From: Zafaria ginkgonis
GTDB lineage: Bacteria > Actinomycetota > Actinomycetes > Actinomycetales > Micrococcaceae
Direction: 5' to 3'
NCBI RefSeq assembly: GCF_039540195.1
Contig: NZ_BAABEO010000012.1
Location: 186,001 to 250,000 of the forward strand
Length of the DNA: 64,000 bases
The stretch's first letter is position 1. Each line of letters opens with the position of its first letter. Under the pieces are notes generated by a model, which saw nothing but the letters and a program-made list of their open reading frames with translations, was not told the DNA's origin and did not search any database. A program made the translations under genes and the position numbers. This document shows, piece by piece, positions 34,899 through 46,600 of the stretch.

Positions 34899-36143
34899 AT
34901 GACCCCTGCGGGCAGTGCGCGGATGACCCTGTCACAGGCCCGGCGCATCGCGCTCGCGGCCCAGGGACTGCACAGGGAACGGCCCGCCGGCCCGGCAACA
35001 GCCGGGTCGGTGGGCCGGACCTTTGCGCGGCTGGAACTGCTCCAGATCGATGCGGTGAACGTGCTCACCCGGGCCCACTACCTGCCCCTGTTTTCCCGCC
35101 TGGGACCCTACGACACCGCCCTGCTGGACCGTCTCGCCGAGGTGGCCCCGCGCCGCATGGTGGAATACTGGGCCCACGAAGCCAGCTTCGTCAGGCCCGG
35201 GCACTTCGCCGACCTGCGGGCGTGGCAGCGCCGCCGCTGGATGGGGGAGTGGGCCGCCGAGGGTCCCCTGCAGCGCGCCTTGGGGGACGCGATCCTCGCC
35301 CTCCTCGAAGCCTCCGCTCCGCTGACCGCCCGCCAGGTCGCCGAGCACCTCGGGCACGCCGGGCCGAGGGACGGCAGCGGCTGGGGCTGGAACTGGAACC
35401 ACGCCAAACGGGCCCTGGAAATCCTCTTTGCCGCCGGCGAGGTCGGCAGTGTGGGCCGCACCTCCCAGTTCGAACGCCGGTACGCCCCCATCGGCCGGGT
35501 CCTGCCCGCCGGCGGCGACACCTTGCCGGACCCGGACGAGGCCGCCGAACGCCTGGTCCTGGCCGCCTCCGCCGCGCTGGGCATCGCCTCCGCACGGTGC
35601 CTGGCGGACTACTTCAGGCTCCCGGTGCGCGCCGCCACGGCGGCCGCCGACCGGCTCGTGTCCCGCGGGGACCTGGAGACGGCCACCGTTGAGGGCTGGC
35701 CGGGACCGCGCTACCTCCACCCGGCGGCCGCCAGGCCCCGGCGTGCGGCGGGCCGGGCGCTGCTGGGTCCCTTCGACTCGATGGTGTTCGAACGGCGCCG
35801 GCTCCAGGACCTCTTCGGGTTCCGCTACCGGCTTGAGATCTACGTGCCCGCCGCGCAGCGGGTCCACGGCTACTACGTGCTGCCGTTCCTGCTCCGCGAC
35901 CGCATGGCCGCGCGGGTGGACCTCAGGGCCGACCGCGGTGCGGGCCGCCTCGAGGTGCGCGGCGCGTTCGCCGAGCCGGACGCCGAGCCGGACACCGCCG
36001 TCGAACTGGCCGCCGAACTGGGGCTGATGGCGGAATGGCTGGGGCTGGACGGCGTCGTCGTCCAGCCGAACGGCAACCTCGCCGCGGCGCTGGCGGCCGC
36101 GGCGGCGACGCGCAGCGGAACCAACGCCGGGCACCGATCGTGA
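34899..36143 (+). CDS. YcaQ-like winged-helix DNA glycosylase (HTH_42 family)
   Basis: 414 aa. It matches the HTH_42/DUF1006 family that includes E. coli YcaQ and Streptomyces AlkZ, which release bulky or cross-linked alkylated bases. The catalytic position reads Q49-I-D51 (ARLELLQIDAVNVLTRAHYLPLFSRLG), the Q-x-D form known from YcaQ rather than the Q-x-Q of AlkZ. Other family blocks are RMVEYWAHEASFV, WGWNWNHAKRALEILFAAGEV and GPFDSMVFERRRLQDLFGFRYRLEIYVP. The start is uncertain: ATG 34899 has a weak GAGGG site, and ATG 34923 (MTLSQARRIALAAQG) fits family ends better. Repair activity is inferred. Confidence 0.87.
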   Translation: MTPAGSARMTLSQARRIALAAQGLHRERPAGPATAGSVGRTFARLELLQIDAVNVLTRAHYLPLFSRLGPYDTALLDRLAEVAPRRMVEYWAHEASFVRPGHFADLRAWQRRRWMGEWAAEGPLQRALGDAILALLEASAPLTARQVAEHLGHAGPRDGSGWGWNWNHAKRALEILFAAGEVGSVGRTSQFERRYAPIGRVLPAGGDTLPDPDEAAERLVLAASAALGIASARCLADYFRLPVRAATAAADRLVSRGDLETATVEGWPGPRYLHPAAARPRRAAGRALLGPFDSMVFERRRLQDLFGFRYRLEIYVPAAQRVHGYYVLPFLLRDRMAARVDLRADRGAGRLEVRGAFAEPDAEPDTAVELAAELGLMAEWLGLDGVVVQPNGNLAAALAAAAATRSGTNAGHRS

Positions 36144-36150
36144 GTCACAG

Positions 36151-36156
36151 TAGACT
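36151..36156 (+). promoter_or_regulatory. -10 box (TAGACT) of secA
   Basis: CAGTAGACT, the same nonamer as upstream of the chorismate mutase gene, lies 42 nt before the secA GTG and would give a leader of about 36 nt with a GGAG ribosome-binding site. No -35 consensus is present. Confidence 0.5.
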
Positions 36157-36198
36157 GACGTAGCCAGAATTCCTGCGCCTGAGATTTGGAGCTCCCAC

Positions 36199-38910
<2,712 letters not shown>

Positions 38911-39021
38911 CGGCCGAGGGCCCCGCCCCGAGCGAAGCGAGGGGTGGGAGGACGCTAGTCGCTAGCGGCCGAGGGCCCCACCCCGAACGAAGCGAGGGGC
39001 AGGAGATCGGCTAGTCGCCAG
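38911..39021. repeat. 55-bp repeat, two copies (family also at 20509-20651)
   Basis: Copies at 38911-38965 and 38966-39021 begin CGGCCGAGGG and contain GAGCGAAGCGAGGGG. In copy 1 an eight-bp stem (38922-38929 with 38941-38948, one G-T pair) encloses GA/GA and then GC(GAA)GC, a compact hairpin with tandem G-A mismatches. Copy 2 has decayed at the loop. Orientation is opposite to the 20.5-kb locus. Confidence 0.9.
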
Positions 39022-39037
39022 CGGCTAGCCGATCTCC
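39002..39037. terminator. terminator hairpin between secA and the Rv3235-family gene
   Basis: A perfect 13-bp stem (39002-39014 with 39025-39037) around a 10-nt loop. Its right arm contains the stop codon of the minus-strand Rv3235-family gene. It could serve both convergent genes. Confidence 0.75.
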
Positions 39038-39714
39038 AGTTCGCACACCCTCCACTGTCCGCGCCGCCGCTCGATCCTTAGGGCGGCGGCGCGGACGCGT
39101 TCGGGCTCGGCCACCACAACCGCGGCCTCGTAGCATCCCTCCGCCACGCGGCACACCCGCGTCCGCCGGACGACCGGTCCGCGGGCACCGGCGGTGCGAG
39201 CCGGCCTGGCCGCCCGGGTCAGTTCCACGCGCAGGCGCAGCTTCTCGAAGTTCTCCGCGTCGAGCCAACGGGCCAGCTGGTGGACCGGCCGCGCCCCTGC
39301 CAGCGACTCGAACACGGCCTGGGCCACCATGTGCACCACTTGGGCGACCTGGCGCTGTTCCGCCCGGTCGGCCTCGGCCTGCCCGGCACCAGGGGCCGGT
39401 GCTGCTCCAGGGACCGAGCCAGGGACCGGACCGGCCGGGACGGGAACCCGGTGGGGACCCGGCCACGGGGCCGCCGATCGGGCCGACGGCGGGTCCGTGC
39501 GGCGCAGCGGCACGACGTCGGCGAACCTGCGCACCGCCGTCCGCGGCACCTGCGGGCCCGCCGGCCGTGCGGCGAGGTGCGCCGGGCCGGAGTCGTGCGG
39601 AATGGGGCGGGCCTGGCCGGTGTGGTTGGAGTCCGTGTGGTTTGGCCGGGTTTGGTTCGGAGTGGGGTGGTTGGGGCCGGCCTCGGGGTGGGAGGCATCG
39701 GGCGAAGCGCTCAT
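39025..39714 (-). CDS. Rv3235-family protein
   Basis: 229 aa. The N-terminal half is low-complexity and rich in Pro, His, Asn and Thr (for example HPTPNQTRPNHTDSNHTG). The conserved C-terminal domain runs QVVHMVAQAVFESLAGARPVHQLARWLDAENFEKLRLRVEL and on to RRTRVCRVAEGCYEAAVVV, the Rv3235 family signature, whose function is unknown. ATG 39714 was chosen because AGAGAGGAA lies just upstream. The frame is also open upstream into the LysM gene because of an apparent frameshift there. Lying downstream of secA, convergent with it, is typical of the family. Confidence 0.85.
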   Translation of the reverse strand: MSASPDASHPEAGPNHPTPNQTRPNHTDSNHTGQARPIPHDSGPAHLAARPAGPQVPRTAVRRFADVVPLRRTDPPSARSAAPWPGPHRVPVPAGPVPGSVPGAAPAPGAGQAEADRAEQRQVAQVVHMVAQAVFESLAGARPVHQLARWLDAENFEKLRLRVELTRAARPARTAGARGPVVRRTRVCRVAEGCYEAAVVVAEPERVRAAALRIERRRGQWRVCELEIG

Positions 39715-39781
39715 GGCGGGTTCCTCTCTGAAGGGTCTTGGCGGTGCCCCTTTGACGACAGGGTGTTGGTGAATCGAGGTC

Positions 39782-40716
39782 CTACTGCCGCGGATGCTCG
39801 TGCCGCTTTTGCTCCTGCCGCATTTGCTCCGGACTGGGGGTGCCGCCGGGCCGGACCAGGACGGTTCCGACCAGCAGCAGGTCGGGGTTTCCCCCACGGC
39901 CGCGCGGTTGGCCCGGTACCAGCGGGGCCATTCCCGGGCGATCTCGGCTGCGGTGGCGTGCCCGCCCAGGCTCCGGGCCGCGACGGACCACAGCGAATCC
40001 CCGGCCCGCACCACCACCTCCTGCGCGGCGCCTTCCGCCTCCCGGGCGGCACCGTCCCGTCCGCCGCCGAGCACCCGCTCCAGGGGCGTAGCCGGGCGTT
40101 CCGGCGTCCACCGGGGGTCCGGGACGCCGTCCCCCGATTCCGTCGACTTCGCGCCGGCCGCGGCTTCCGCCCCGACCGCGGGGACCGGAACGGCGGCGGG
40201 GACCGGAACGGGGGCGTGGAACGGAGCATCGGCGTGGGCCGCTGGGGCGAGGACCAGGTGGACCCCCAGCGCGGCGGCTGCCACCCTCCGGATGGACCGC
40301 GGACTCAACCGGCCCACCCGGCGCGCCGCTGCCGGACGCCCTGCCCGGTGCAGGAGGGCCGAGGCCACGGCCGCGGCCCAAGCGAGCAGCCACCAGGCCA
40401 CCACCGCGAGGGCCAGCAGGACCACGCCCCCCGCGGCGAACCGGTCCACCTCCGCCGGGCTTGCGGAAAACAGGCTCCCGGAAAACACGCCTGCGGAAAA
40501 CGGGCTCCCTCCAAACGGACCCGGCGGAAACGTGGACGGCGAGTCCCCGAACAGGCTGCCCCCGAACCTGAAGACCCGGCCCACCCCCTCCCCGAGCTGG
40601 AGGCCCGCAGCCAGGAGGAGGGCCGCCGGGGCCCCAATGGAGGCGGCCAAGGCGGCGACGGCCCGTGCGTGCCGTCCCCGGCTGGGGCTGGGAGAGGCAT
40701 CGGTGGTGGGTCCCAT
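39782..40716 (-). CDS. LysM-domain membrane protein with apparent frameshift
   Basis: About 310 aa if repaired. Membrane helices lie near 18-40 and 95-120 and there is a hydrophobic stretch near 150. The LysM domain runs from VVVRAGDSLWSVAARSLGG to EWPRWYRANRAAVG. At that point the frame should continue as NPDLLLVGTVLVRPGGTP, which is present but in another frame, ending in TAG at 39782-39784. The switch is at the G run (C run 39891-39895 on the plus strand): one extra base would restore it. As given, the ORF continues into the Rv3235 gene and makes a 563-aa fusion. A sequencing error or a recent mutation is more likely than a real fusion. LysM would bind peptidoglycan. Confidence 0.65.
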
Positions 40717-40751
40717 GGCGGCGCTCCTTCTCAGGAATGGGTTTCGCTAAA

Positions 40752-40777
40752 TTTGATGGTATTTGATGCTGTTTGAT
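40752..40777. promoter_or_regulatory. three TTTGAT direct repeats in 10-bp phase
   Basis: TTTGAT occurs at 40752, 40762 and 40772, an AT-rich patch in a GC-rich region, 36-61 bp upstream of the minus-strand LysM gene. Repeats on one face of the helix suggest cooperative head-to-tail binding by a small regulator, as in BldC/MerR-like proteins (inference). Confidence 0.5.
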
Positions 40778-40895
40778 ATCTGCTGGTGGCCCATGCTTGC
40801 AGTTGGTGTCACGCCTGTCCAGAGACGGCTGTGCCCCCTGCCGTTTTCCGGCACGGCTTCCCGTCCCCGACGGGCGCTTTTGGCCGTGCGGGACG

Positions 40896-40901
40896 TACTC
40901 T
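40896..40901 (+). promoter_or_regulatory. leaderless promoter -10 (TACTCT)
   Basis: TACTCT ends 7 nt before the ATG at 40909, with no ribosome-binding site, again the leaderless spacing. Confidence 0.55.
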
Positions 40902-40908
40902 TGGGCTC

Positions 40909-41472
40909 ATGAGATGGGAGTCACTCTTCGAGGACCTTGAAACGCAGCTCAATGGCGAGATACTGCGCGACCGGGCCACGGAAATCCAGGAGATGGTCCG
41001 CATTGAACGCTCGCAAGTGGGGCTGGCCGACCGCCTCCGAGCCCAGTACGGCAACGTCCTGGCCCTCGATCTGGCCGGAGGCCTTCGGCTGCGCGGCACC
41101 CTCCGCCACGTCGGGGCCGGCTGGCTGGCGATGGCGGAAGGCCCGGCGGAGTGCGTGGTCCCTTTCGCGGCCCTGCGCGGCATCGAAGGCATGGACGCCA
41201 AGGCGTTCCCCCCGGAGGCGCCGGCCCTCGGCCCCTCACGCCGGCGCCTCGGTTTCGGGGCGGCCCTGCGGGCGCTGGTGCGGGACCGGACCCGCGTGGC
41301 CCTGCATGGCACGGACGGCCTGTTGTTGGGTGTCGGCACGCTGGACCACGCAGGGGCCGACTACCTCCAGCTGGCGGTGCATGCACGCGACGAGTACCGC
41401 CGGCCGGGGGCCGTCCGGACCGTGGTGGCCGTCCCGTTCACCGCCCTCGCCGCAGTGCGGCGCGACTCCTGA
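40909..41472 (+). CDS. conserved hypothetical protein
   Basis: 187 aa, soluble, no signal peptide. It begins MRWESLFEDLETQLNGEILRD, a helical acidic start, followed by a probably mixed alpha/beta part with two similar strand-rich segments (LALDLAGGLRLRGTLRHVGAGWLAMAE and RVALHGTDGLLLGVGTLDHAGADYLQLAV) that look like an internal repeat of a small barrel. Homologues are expected near LysM/SAF genes in related genera. Function not recognised. ATG 40909 was chosen from the leaderless promoter; the longer frame upstream is not conserved-looking. Confidence 0.7.
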   Translation: MRWESLFEDLETQLNGEILRDRATEIQEMVRIERSQVGLADRLRAQYGNVLALDLAGGLRLRGTLRHVGAGWLAMAEGPAECVVPFAALRGIEGMDAKAFPPEAPALGPSRRRLGFGAALRALVRDRTRVALHGTDGLLLGVGTLDHAGADYLQLAVHARDEYRRPGAVRTVVAVPFTALAAVRRDS

Positions 41473-41609
41473 TCCCCGCCCGGTAAGGGTTTCCGCCCAC
41501 CGAAAAGTGAAGTTTTGCCCCCTGGTGACCCCGCACTGTTGAATCCGTGCTGCCCTGATGCAAGCATCGGAGCACCGCAGGGGGTGCGGCAGGCGAACAT
41601 TTCGGGGGG

Positions 41610-42293
41610 ATGTCCATGGCCGGTCAGGTTGGTGCCGATCACGTTGGCAGCGGGGCGCGGCGGCTGCGCAAACCCGGCTGGAAGGATCCACGGCTGCTGG
41701 TGGGCATCCTGCTGGTCGCCGGATCGGTTGCGGGTACCGTGGGGCTCGTTTCCGCCCGGGACCGGACCGTGCCCATGTACGTCGCCAAGGAGGACATCTC
41801 CTTCGGTGAACCGGTCGATGCCTCCCGGCTGGAGGTCGTGGACGTACGGCTTGACGGGACCCAGGAGCACTACCTTCCGGCGGGGCGGGAACCGGCCGCG
41901 GGCACCCGGGCAAACACCCTGATCCGGGCCGGCGAACTGGTTCCGCTGCGCGGACTCGGCCTGGACGACGGCACCACCCGCAAGCCGGTGGCGGTCGAAC
42001 TCGAACAGACCCTGCCGGCCGCCGTCGTGCCGGGAAGCAGGGTGGACGTCTGGGCCGCGGCCCGCGACCGCACCGCCAACGCGTACGGCCGGCCCGTGAT
42101 CCTGCTGCCCTCGGCCGAGGTCGCCGCTGTGTCCGCCGTCGACTCCGGGTTCGGCGGAACGTCGGGGGCCGTCGTGGAACTCCTGGTCGAAGACGACCGG
42201 ATGGCCGACCTGCTGGCGGCCGTGGCCAACGAGGCCCGGGTCACCGTCGTCCACAATCCCGCGGGCCCCGCTTCGACAGGCACGGGATCGTGA
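41610..42293 (+). CDS. SAF-domain protein (CpaB/RcpC-like)
   Basis: 227 aa. One N-terminal helix (about 28-48, RLLVGILLVAGSVAGTVGLVS) and then a SAF domain (VPMYVAKEDISFGEPVDASRLEVVDV...TLIRAGELVPLRGL). CpaB/RcpC proteins of Tad pilus systems have this layout and sit in the envelope. No other tad genes (secretin, TadA ATPase, pilin) are in the window, so a pilus role is not supported here. A G-rich ribosome-binding site precedes ATG. The stop overlaps the CpaE-like gene by four bases. Confidence 0.85.
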   Translation: MSMAGQVGADHVGSGARRLRKPGWKDPRLLVGILLVAGSVAGTVGLVSARDRTVPMYVAKEDISFGEPVDASRLEVVDVRLDGTQEHYLPAGREPAAGTRANTLIRAGELVPLRGLGLDDGTTRKPVAVELEQTLPAAVVPGSRVDVWAAARDRTANAYGRPVILLPSAEVAAVSAVDSGFGGTSGAVVELLVEDDRMADLLAAVANEARVTVVHNPAGPASTGTGS

Positions 42294-43570
42294 GCGTCGC
42301 CGTGGTGGTCTGGGGCGAAAACGGCGCCTTGGTCGAGGGCCTCGAACGGCTGCGCGGGGCAGTGACCGTGGTGCGCCGCTGCGCCGAACTCACCGAGGTC
42401 GTGGCGCTGGCCGAGACCGGGCTGGCGGATGCGGCCCTGCTGGCAGGCGACCCGGGCCTGATCGACGCCCCGGTCCTGGATGCCCTGGCCGGGCGCGGGA
42501 TCCTGGCCGTGGTCCTCACCAACGATCCCGGTGAGGCCGCACGGCTGGGAGGCCTCGGCGCCGCCGTCGAATCGCCCGGGACCGACGCGCAGGCCCTGTC
42601 CGACCTCCTCGAGATGCTGGTGGCGGGCGCCGTCGGGACCCCGGCGGCCGGAGCGGGGCTGGCCGGACCGGAACGCGCGGGGACGCAGGTGCCGGATCCG
42701 GGTCCGGCCATGGCCGGTGGAACTCCGGCGGGCAGGATCGTTGCGGTGTGGGGCCCGGCAGGTTCGCCCGGCCGGACCACCGTGGCCGTGAACTTCGCCG
42801 CCGAGGCGGCCCTCGCGGGGCGGCGGGTGGTGCTCCTGGATGCGGACACCTATGGGGCCTCCGTGGCGGCGCACCTGGGACTGCTCGACGAATCGGCGGG
42901 CCTGGCCCACCTGTGCCGGCTGGCCGACCAGTTCGTCCTCGACGGGGCGGGGTTCGAGCGGGCCTGCTCGGTGGTGGCCGTGGCCGGAACCCGGCTGCGC
43001 GTGGCCACCGGAATCTCCCGCCCGGCGCGCTGGCCCGAACTGCGCCCGGAAGCCCTGGCCCGTGTCCTGGAGTTCCTGCGCCGGCAGGCGGACGTGGTGG
43101 TCGTCGACGTCTCCTTCTGCCTCGAGGCCGACGAGGACCTGTCCTTCGACACGTCGGCGCCGCAGCGCAACGGCGCCGCCCTGGCCGTGCTGGAGGCCGC
43201 CGACGAGGTGCTCGCGGTCGGTGCAGCCGACAGCGTCGGGGTCCCGCGGCTGGTCAAGGGCGTCGAGGAACTGCGTGCGGCGGTGCCCGGGTGCGAACCC
43301 GCCGTCGTGTTCAACCGGGTGCGGGCCTCCGCCGTCGGACCCTCCCCGGAGCGCCAGTTGCGGCTGACCTGGGAGCGGTTCGGCCCCGAGGTGCGCATCA
43401 AGGGGTTCCTTCCCCAGGACGCCGCGGCCGCCGACCTCGCCCTGCACGCCGGATCGGTGCTGGCCGAGGCCGCCCCCAACAGCGCGCTCCGCTCCGCGGT
43501 GGCCGCCTTGGCCGGGGCCGGCCCGCGCCGCCGGGCGCCGCTGCTGGCCCGCCGGCGCACTGATTTGTGA
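42290..43570 (+). CDS. CpaE/MinD-like P-loop ATPase
   Basis: 426 aa. Residues 1-110 look like an atypical receiver-type domain, then a Gly/Pro-rich linker. From about IVAVWGPAGSPGRTTVAVNFA there is a MinD/ParA-type fold; the deviant Walker A is GPAGSPGRTT (Arg where many have Lys), and LLDADTYGASVAAHLG is the A' motif. CpaE positions Tad pili, while others position chromosomes or secretion machines. It pairs with the SAF protein (GTG start overlapping its stop). The lysine-to-arginine change means ATPase activity needs checking. Confidence 0.82.
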   Translation: MSVAVVVWGENGALVEGLERLRGAVTVVRRCAELTEVVALAETGLADAALLAGDPGLIDAPVLDALAGRGILAVVLTNDPGEAARLGGLGAAVESPGTDAQALSDLLEMLVAGAVGTPAAGAGLAGPERAGTQVPDPGPAMAGGTPAGRIVAVWGPAGSPGRTTVAVNFAAEAALAGRRVVLLDADTYGASVAAHLGLLDESAGLAHLCRLADQFVLDGAGFERACSVVAVAGTRLRVATGISRPARWPELRPEALARVLEFLRRQADVVVVDVSFCLEADEDLSFDTSAPQRNGAALAVLEAADEVLAVGAADSVGVPRLVKGVEELRAAVPGCEPAVVFNRVRASAVGPSPERQLRLTWERFGPEVRIKGFLPQDAAAADLALHAGSVLAEAAPNSALRSAVAALAGAGPRRRAPLLARRRTDL

Positions 43571-43595
43571 TTGTCGTAACAAGGGGGGATAGGCT
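43565..43595 (+). promoter_or_regulatory. candidate promoter of the glutamate dehydrogenase gene
   Basis: TTGTGA (43565-43570), 19-nt spacer, TAGGCT (43590-43595). It would give a leader of about 54 nt containing GGAGG just before the ATG at 43656. Confidence 0.45.
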
Positions 43596-43655
43596 GGGAG
43601 GACCTCGAGGTCGCAATGGCGCGGCCCCGTATCGCTACATGGAGGCGTTCAGCGC

Positions 43656-46600
43656 ATGTCCACCGGTTCCCGCACCCCGGACCAGTTCATTGCAGACATC
43701 CTTTCTCCCGACTTCGTGGAGTCCTACTACGGCCATCTGGCACCGGAGGACGCCGCGGCGTACCCTCCCGAGGAGCTGCCGGCACGGGTCGAGGCGCACC
43801 TGCGCGTTGGCCTGACCCGAGACCCCGGCGAAGCCGTGGTCAGCGTGGAACCCAGCGGGGCCAACGCGGTGGCGTACGTGGTCACCGACGACATGCCCTT
43901 CCTCGTCGACTCGGTCACCGCCGAGATCGTGCGCCAGAAGCACGGCATCAACCTGGTGGTCCACCCGATCCTCGTGGCCACCCGCAACCGCGAGACCCAC
44001 GAACTGACCGGCCTGCGGCCGGTGCCCACCCACGCACCCGTCGCCAGCGGCGACACCGCCGCGCTGGCGGACCTGTCCCAGTTCTTCGACGGCGGCTCCC
44101 ACAGCCGCCTCGAATCCTGGATCGCGATCGAGATCGGCGGCTCTCCCGACGAGGAGCAGACCGAACTCCTGGTCGCCGGAATCGAACGGATCCTTGCGGA
44201 CGTGAAGGTCTGCGTCGAGGACTGGCAAGCCATGCGGAACAAGGCCCACGAGATCGCCGACAACCTCGGCTGGATCCACGGCGCCGACTCCATTCCGGAC
44301 CTGCACACCGCCAGCGACCTGCTGCGCTGGCTCGACGACGGCAACTTCACCTTCCTGGGCTACCGCGAGTACGACCTCGCCACCGAGGAGGGCAAGGACG
44401 TGCTGCGCGCCCGCCAGGAAAGCAGCCTGGGGCTGATGCGCCGCTCCGGCGGCGGCGGGGTGCAGCACCTGACCGAATCCGGACGGGCGAAGGCGCGCGA
44501 ACGCCGGGCCCTGATCATCACCAAGGCCAATTCCCGCTCCACGGTCCATCGCCCCGTCTACCTCGACTACGTGGGCATCAAGAGCTTCGACTCCCAGGGC
44601 AACGTCAGCGGCGAACGCCGCTTCATCGGCCTGTTCGCCTCCGGCGCCTACACCCGCTCGGTGCGCAGCGTCCCGGTGGTGCGGGACAAGGTGGATGCCG
44701 TGCTGAAGGCCTCCGGATTCGCCCCCGACTCGCACTCGGGCAAGGACCTGCTCACCATCCTGGAAACCTACCCCCGCGACGAGCTCTTCCAGACCGAGGT
44801 GGAGGACCTGCACGAGACCGTCACCGGCATGCTGGCCCTCCAGGAGCGCCGCCGCACCAGCCTGTTCGTCCGCCCGGACGTGTACGGGCGCTTCATGTCC
44901 GCCTTCGTGTTCCTGCCCCGCGACCGCTACACCACCAGCGTGCGCCTGCGCGTGGAGGAGGAGCTGCGCAAGGCCTACGACGCCGAGTCGATGGACTTCG
45001 AGGTGCGGATGAGCGAGTCCTCGCTGGTCCGGCTGTTCTACCGCATCCGGCTGCGTCGCCGCGGCGACTTCCCCGTCGTCGACCGCGCCGAGCTCGAGCA
45101 CCGCCTCGAGCGCGCCGTCCGTTCCTGGCCCGAGGGCATCGACGAGGTCGTGCGCAGGCGCTATCCGGCGGACCAGGCGCCCCTGGTGTCCCGGCGCTGG
45201 GCCGAGGCCTTCCCGCCCGCCTACCGCGTCCACTTCGAGGTCGAGGACGCCCTCGAGGACATCGCGCGCTTCGGCGCCTACGACGACCCCGCGCACCGCG
45301 GGCCCGTCCTGCGCGTCTACCGGCCCAAGGACGCCGACGCCGAAGAGGACGCCCGGCTCAAGCTCTACCTCACCGAACCGGTGTCGCTGAGCCAGATCCT
45401 GCCGGTGCTGCACAACCTGGGCCTGCGCGTGCTGGACGAGAAGCCCTTCGAGGTCTCCCGCGGCGACGGGCGCCAGCTCTTCCTCTACGACCTGGGCCTG
45501 TTCTACCCGGAGGGCGTGGACCCGCTGCGCACCGAGACGCTGCTCTCCGAGGCCTGGGCCGCCGTCGCGCTGGACCGCGCCGAATCGGACCCGTTCGACC
45601 GGCTGATCCTCAAGGAGGGCATCCACTGGCGCCAGGTCGCGGTGCTGCGCGCCTACACCAAGTACCTGCGCCAGCTGGGCGTGCCCAACTCCTACGGTTT
45701 CGTCGCCGACACCGTCCTGGCCAACCCCGCCGCGGCGCGGGCCCTGGTCACCCTGTTCGAATCCTTGTTCGATCCCGCACTGGACGAGTCCACGCGCCCG
45801 GAGGCCGTCGAGGCCGCCCGCGCCGCCCTGGCCGCCGGCCTCGAACAGGTCCCCACGCTGGACGCCGACCGGCTGCTGCGCCGCCTCGCCGAGGTGATCG
45901 AGGCGACGCTGCGCACCAACCACTACCAGGGGACCGACCACCTCGCGTTCAAGCTCGACCCCGCCCGGATCGGCGGCGCCCCCTTCCCGCGGCCCAAGTA
46001 CGAGATCTGGGTGTACTCCCCACGCGTGGAAGGGACGCACCTGCGCTTCGGCGACGTCGCCCGCGGCGGCCTGCGCTGGTCGGACCGCCGGGAGGACTTC
46101 CGCACCGAGATCCTCGGGCTGGTCAAGGCCCAGGTGGTCAAGAACGCGGTGATCGTCCCCACCGGCGCCAAGGGCGGCTTCTTCGCCAAGCGCCTGCCCG
46201 ATCCCGCCGTCGACCGCGCCGCCTGGATGGCCGAGGGACAGGCGGCCTACCGGATCTTCATCCGGGCGCTGCTGGACGTCACCGACAACCTCGTGGCCGG
46301 CCCCGACGGCGAAAAGGTGGTTCCGCCGCGCGACGTCGTGCGCCGCGACGGGGACGACACCTACCTCGTCGTCGCCGCCGACAAGGGCACCGCGTCCTTC
46401 TCCGACATCGCCAACGCGATCTCGCTCGAAACCGGACACTGGCTCGGCGACGCCTTCGCCTCCGGCGGCTCCGTCGGCTACGACCACAAGGCCATGGGCA
46501 TCACCGCCCGCGGCGCCTGGGAATCGGTCCGCCGCCACTTCTTCGAACTGGGCCTGGACACCCAGACGGAGGACTTCACGGTCGTTGGCGTCGGCGACAT

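Noticed and set aside
39025..40716. A real 563-aa LysM-Rv3235 fusion protein
   Set aside because: The two parts have separate ribosome-binding sites, and the LysM end is found intact in another frame, so a frameshift explains it better.
41555..41570. GATGC-AA-GCATC inverted repeat as a terminator
   Set aside because: The loop is too tight and it lies upstream of the SAF gene; it may be chance.
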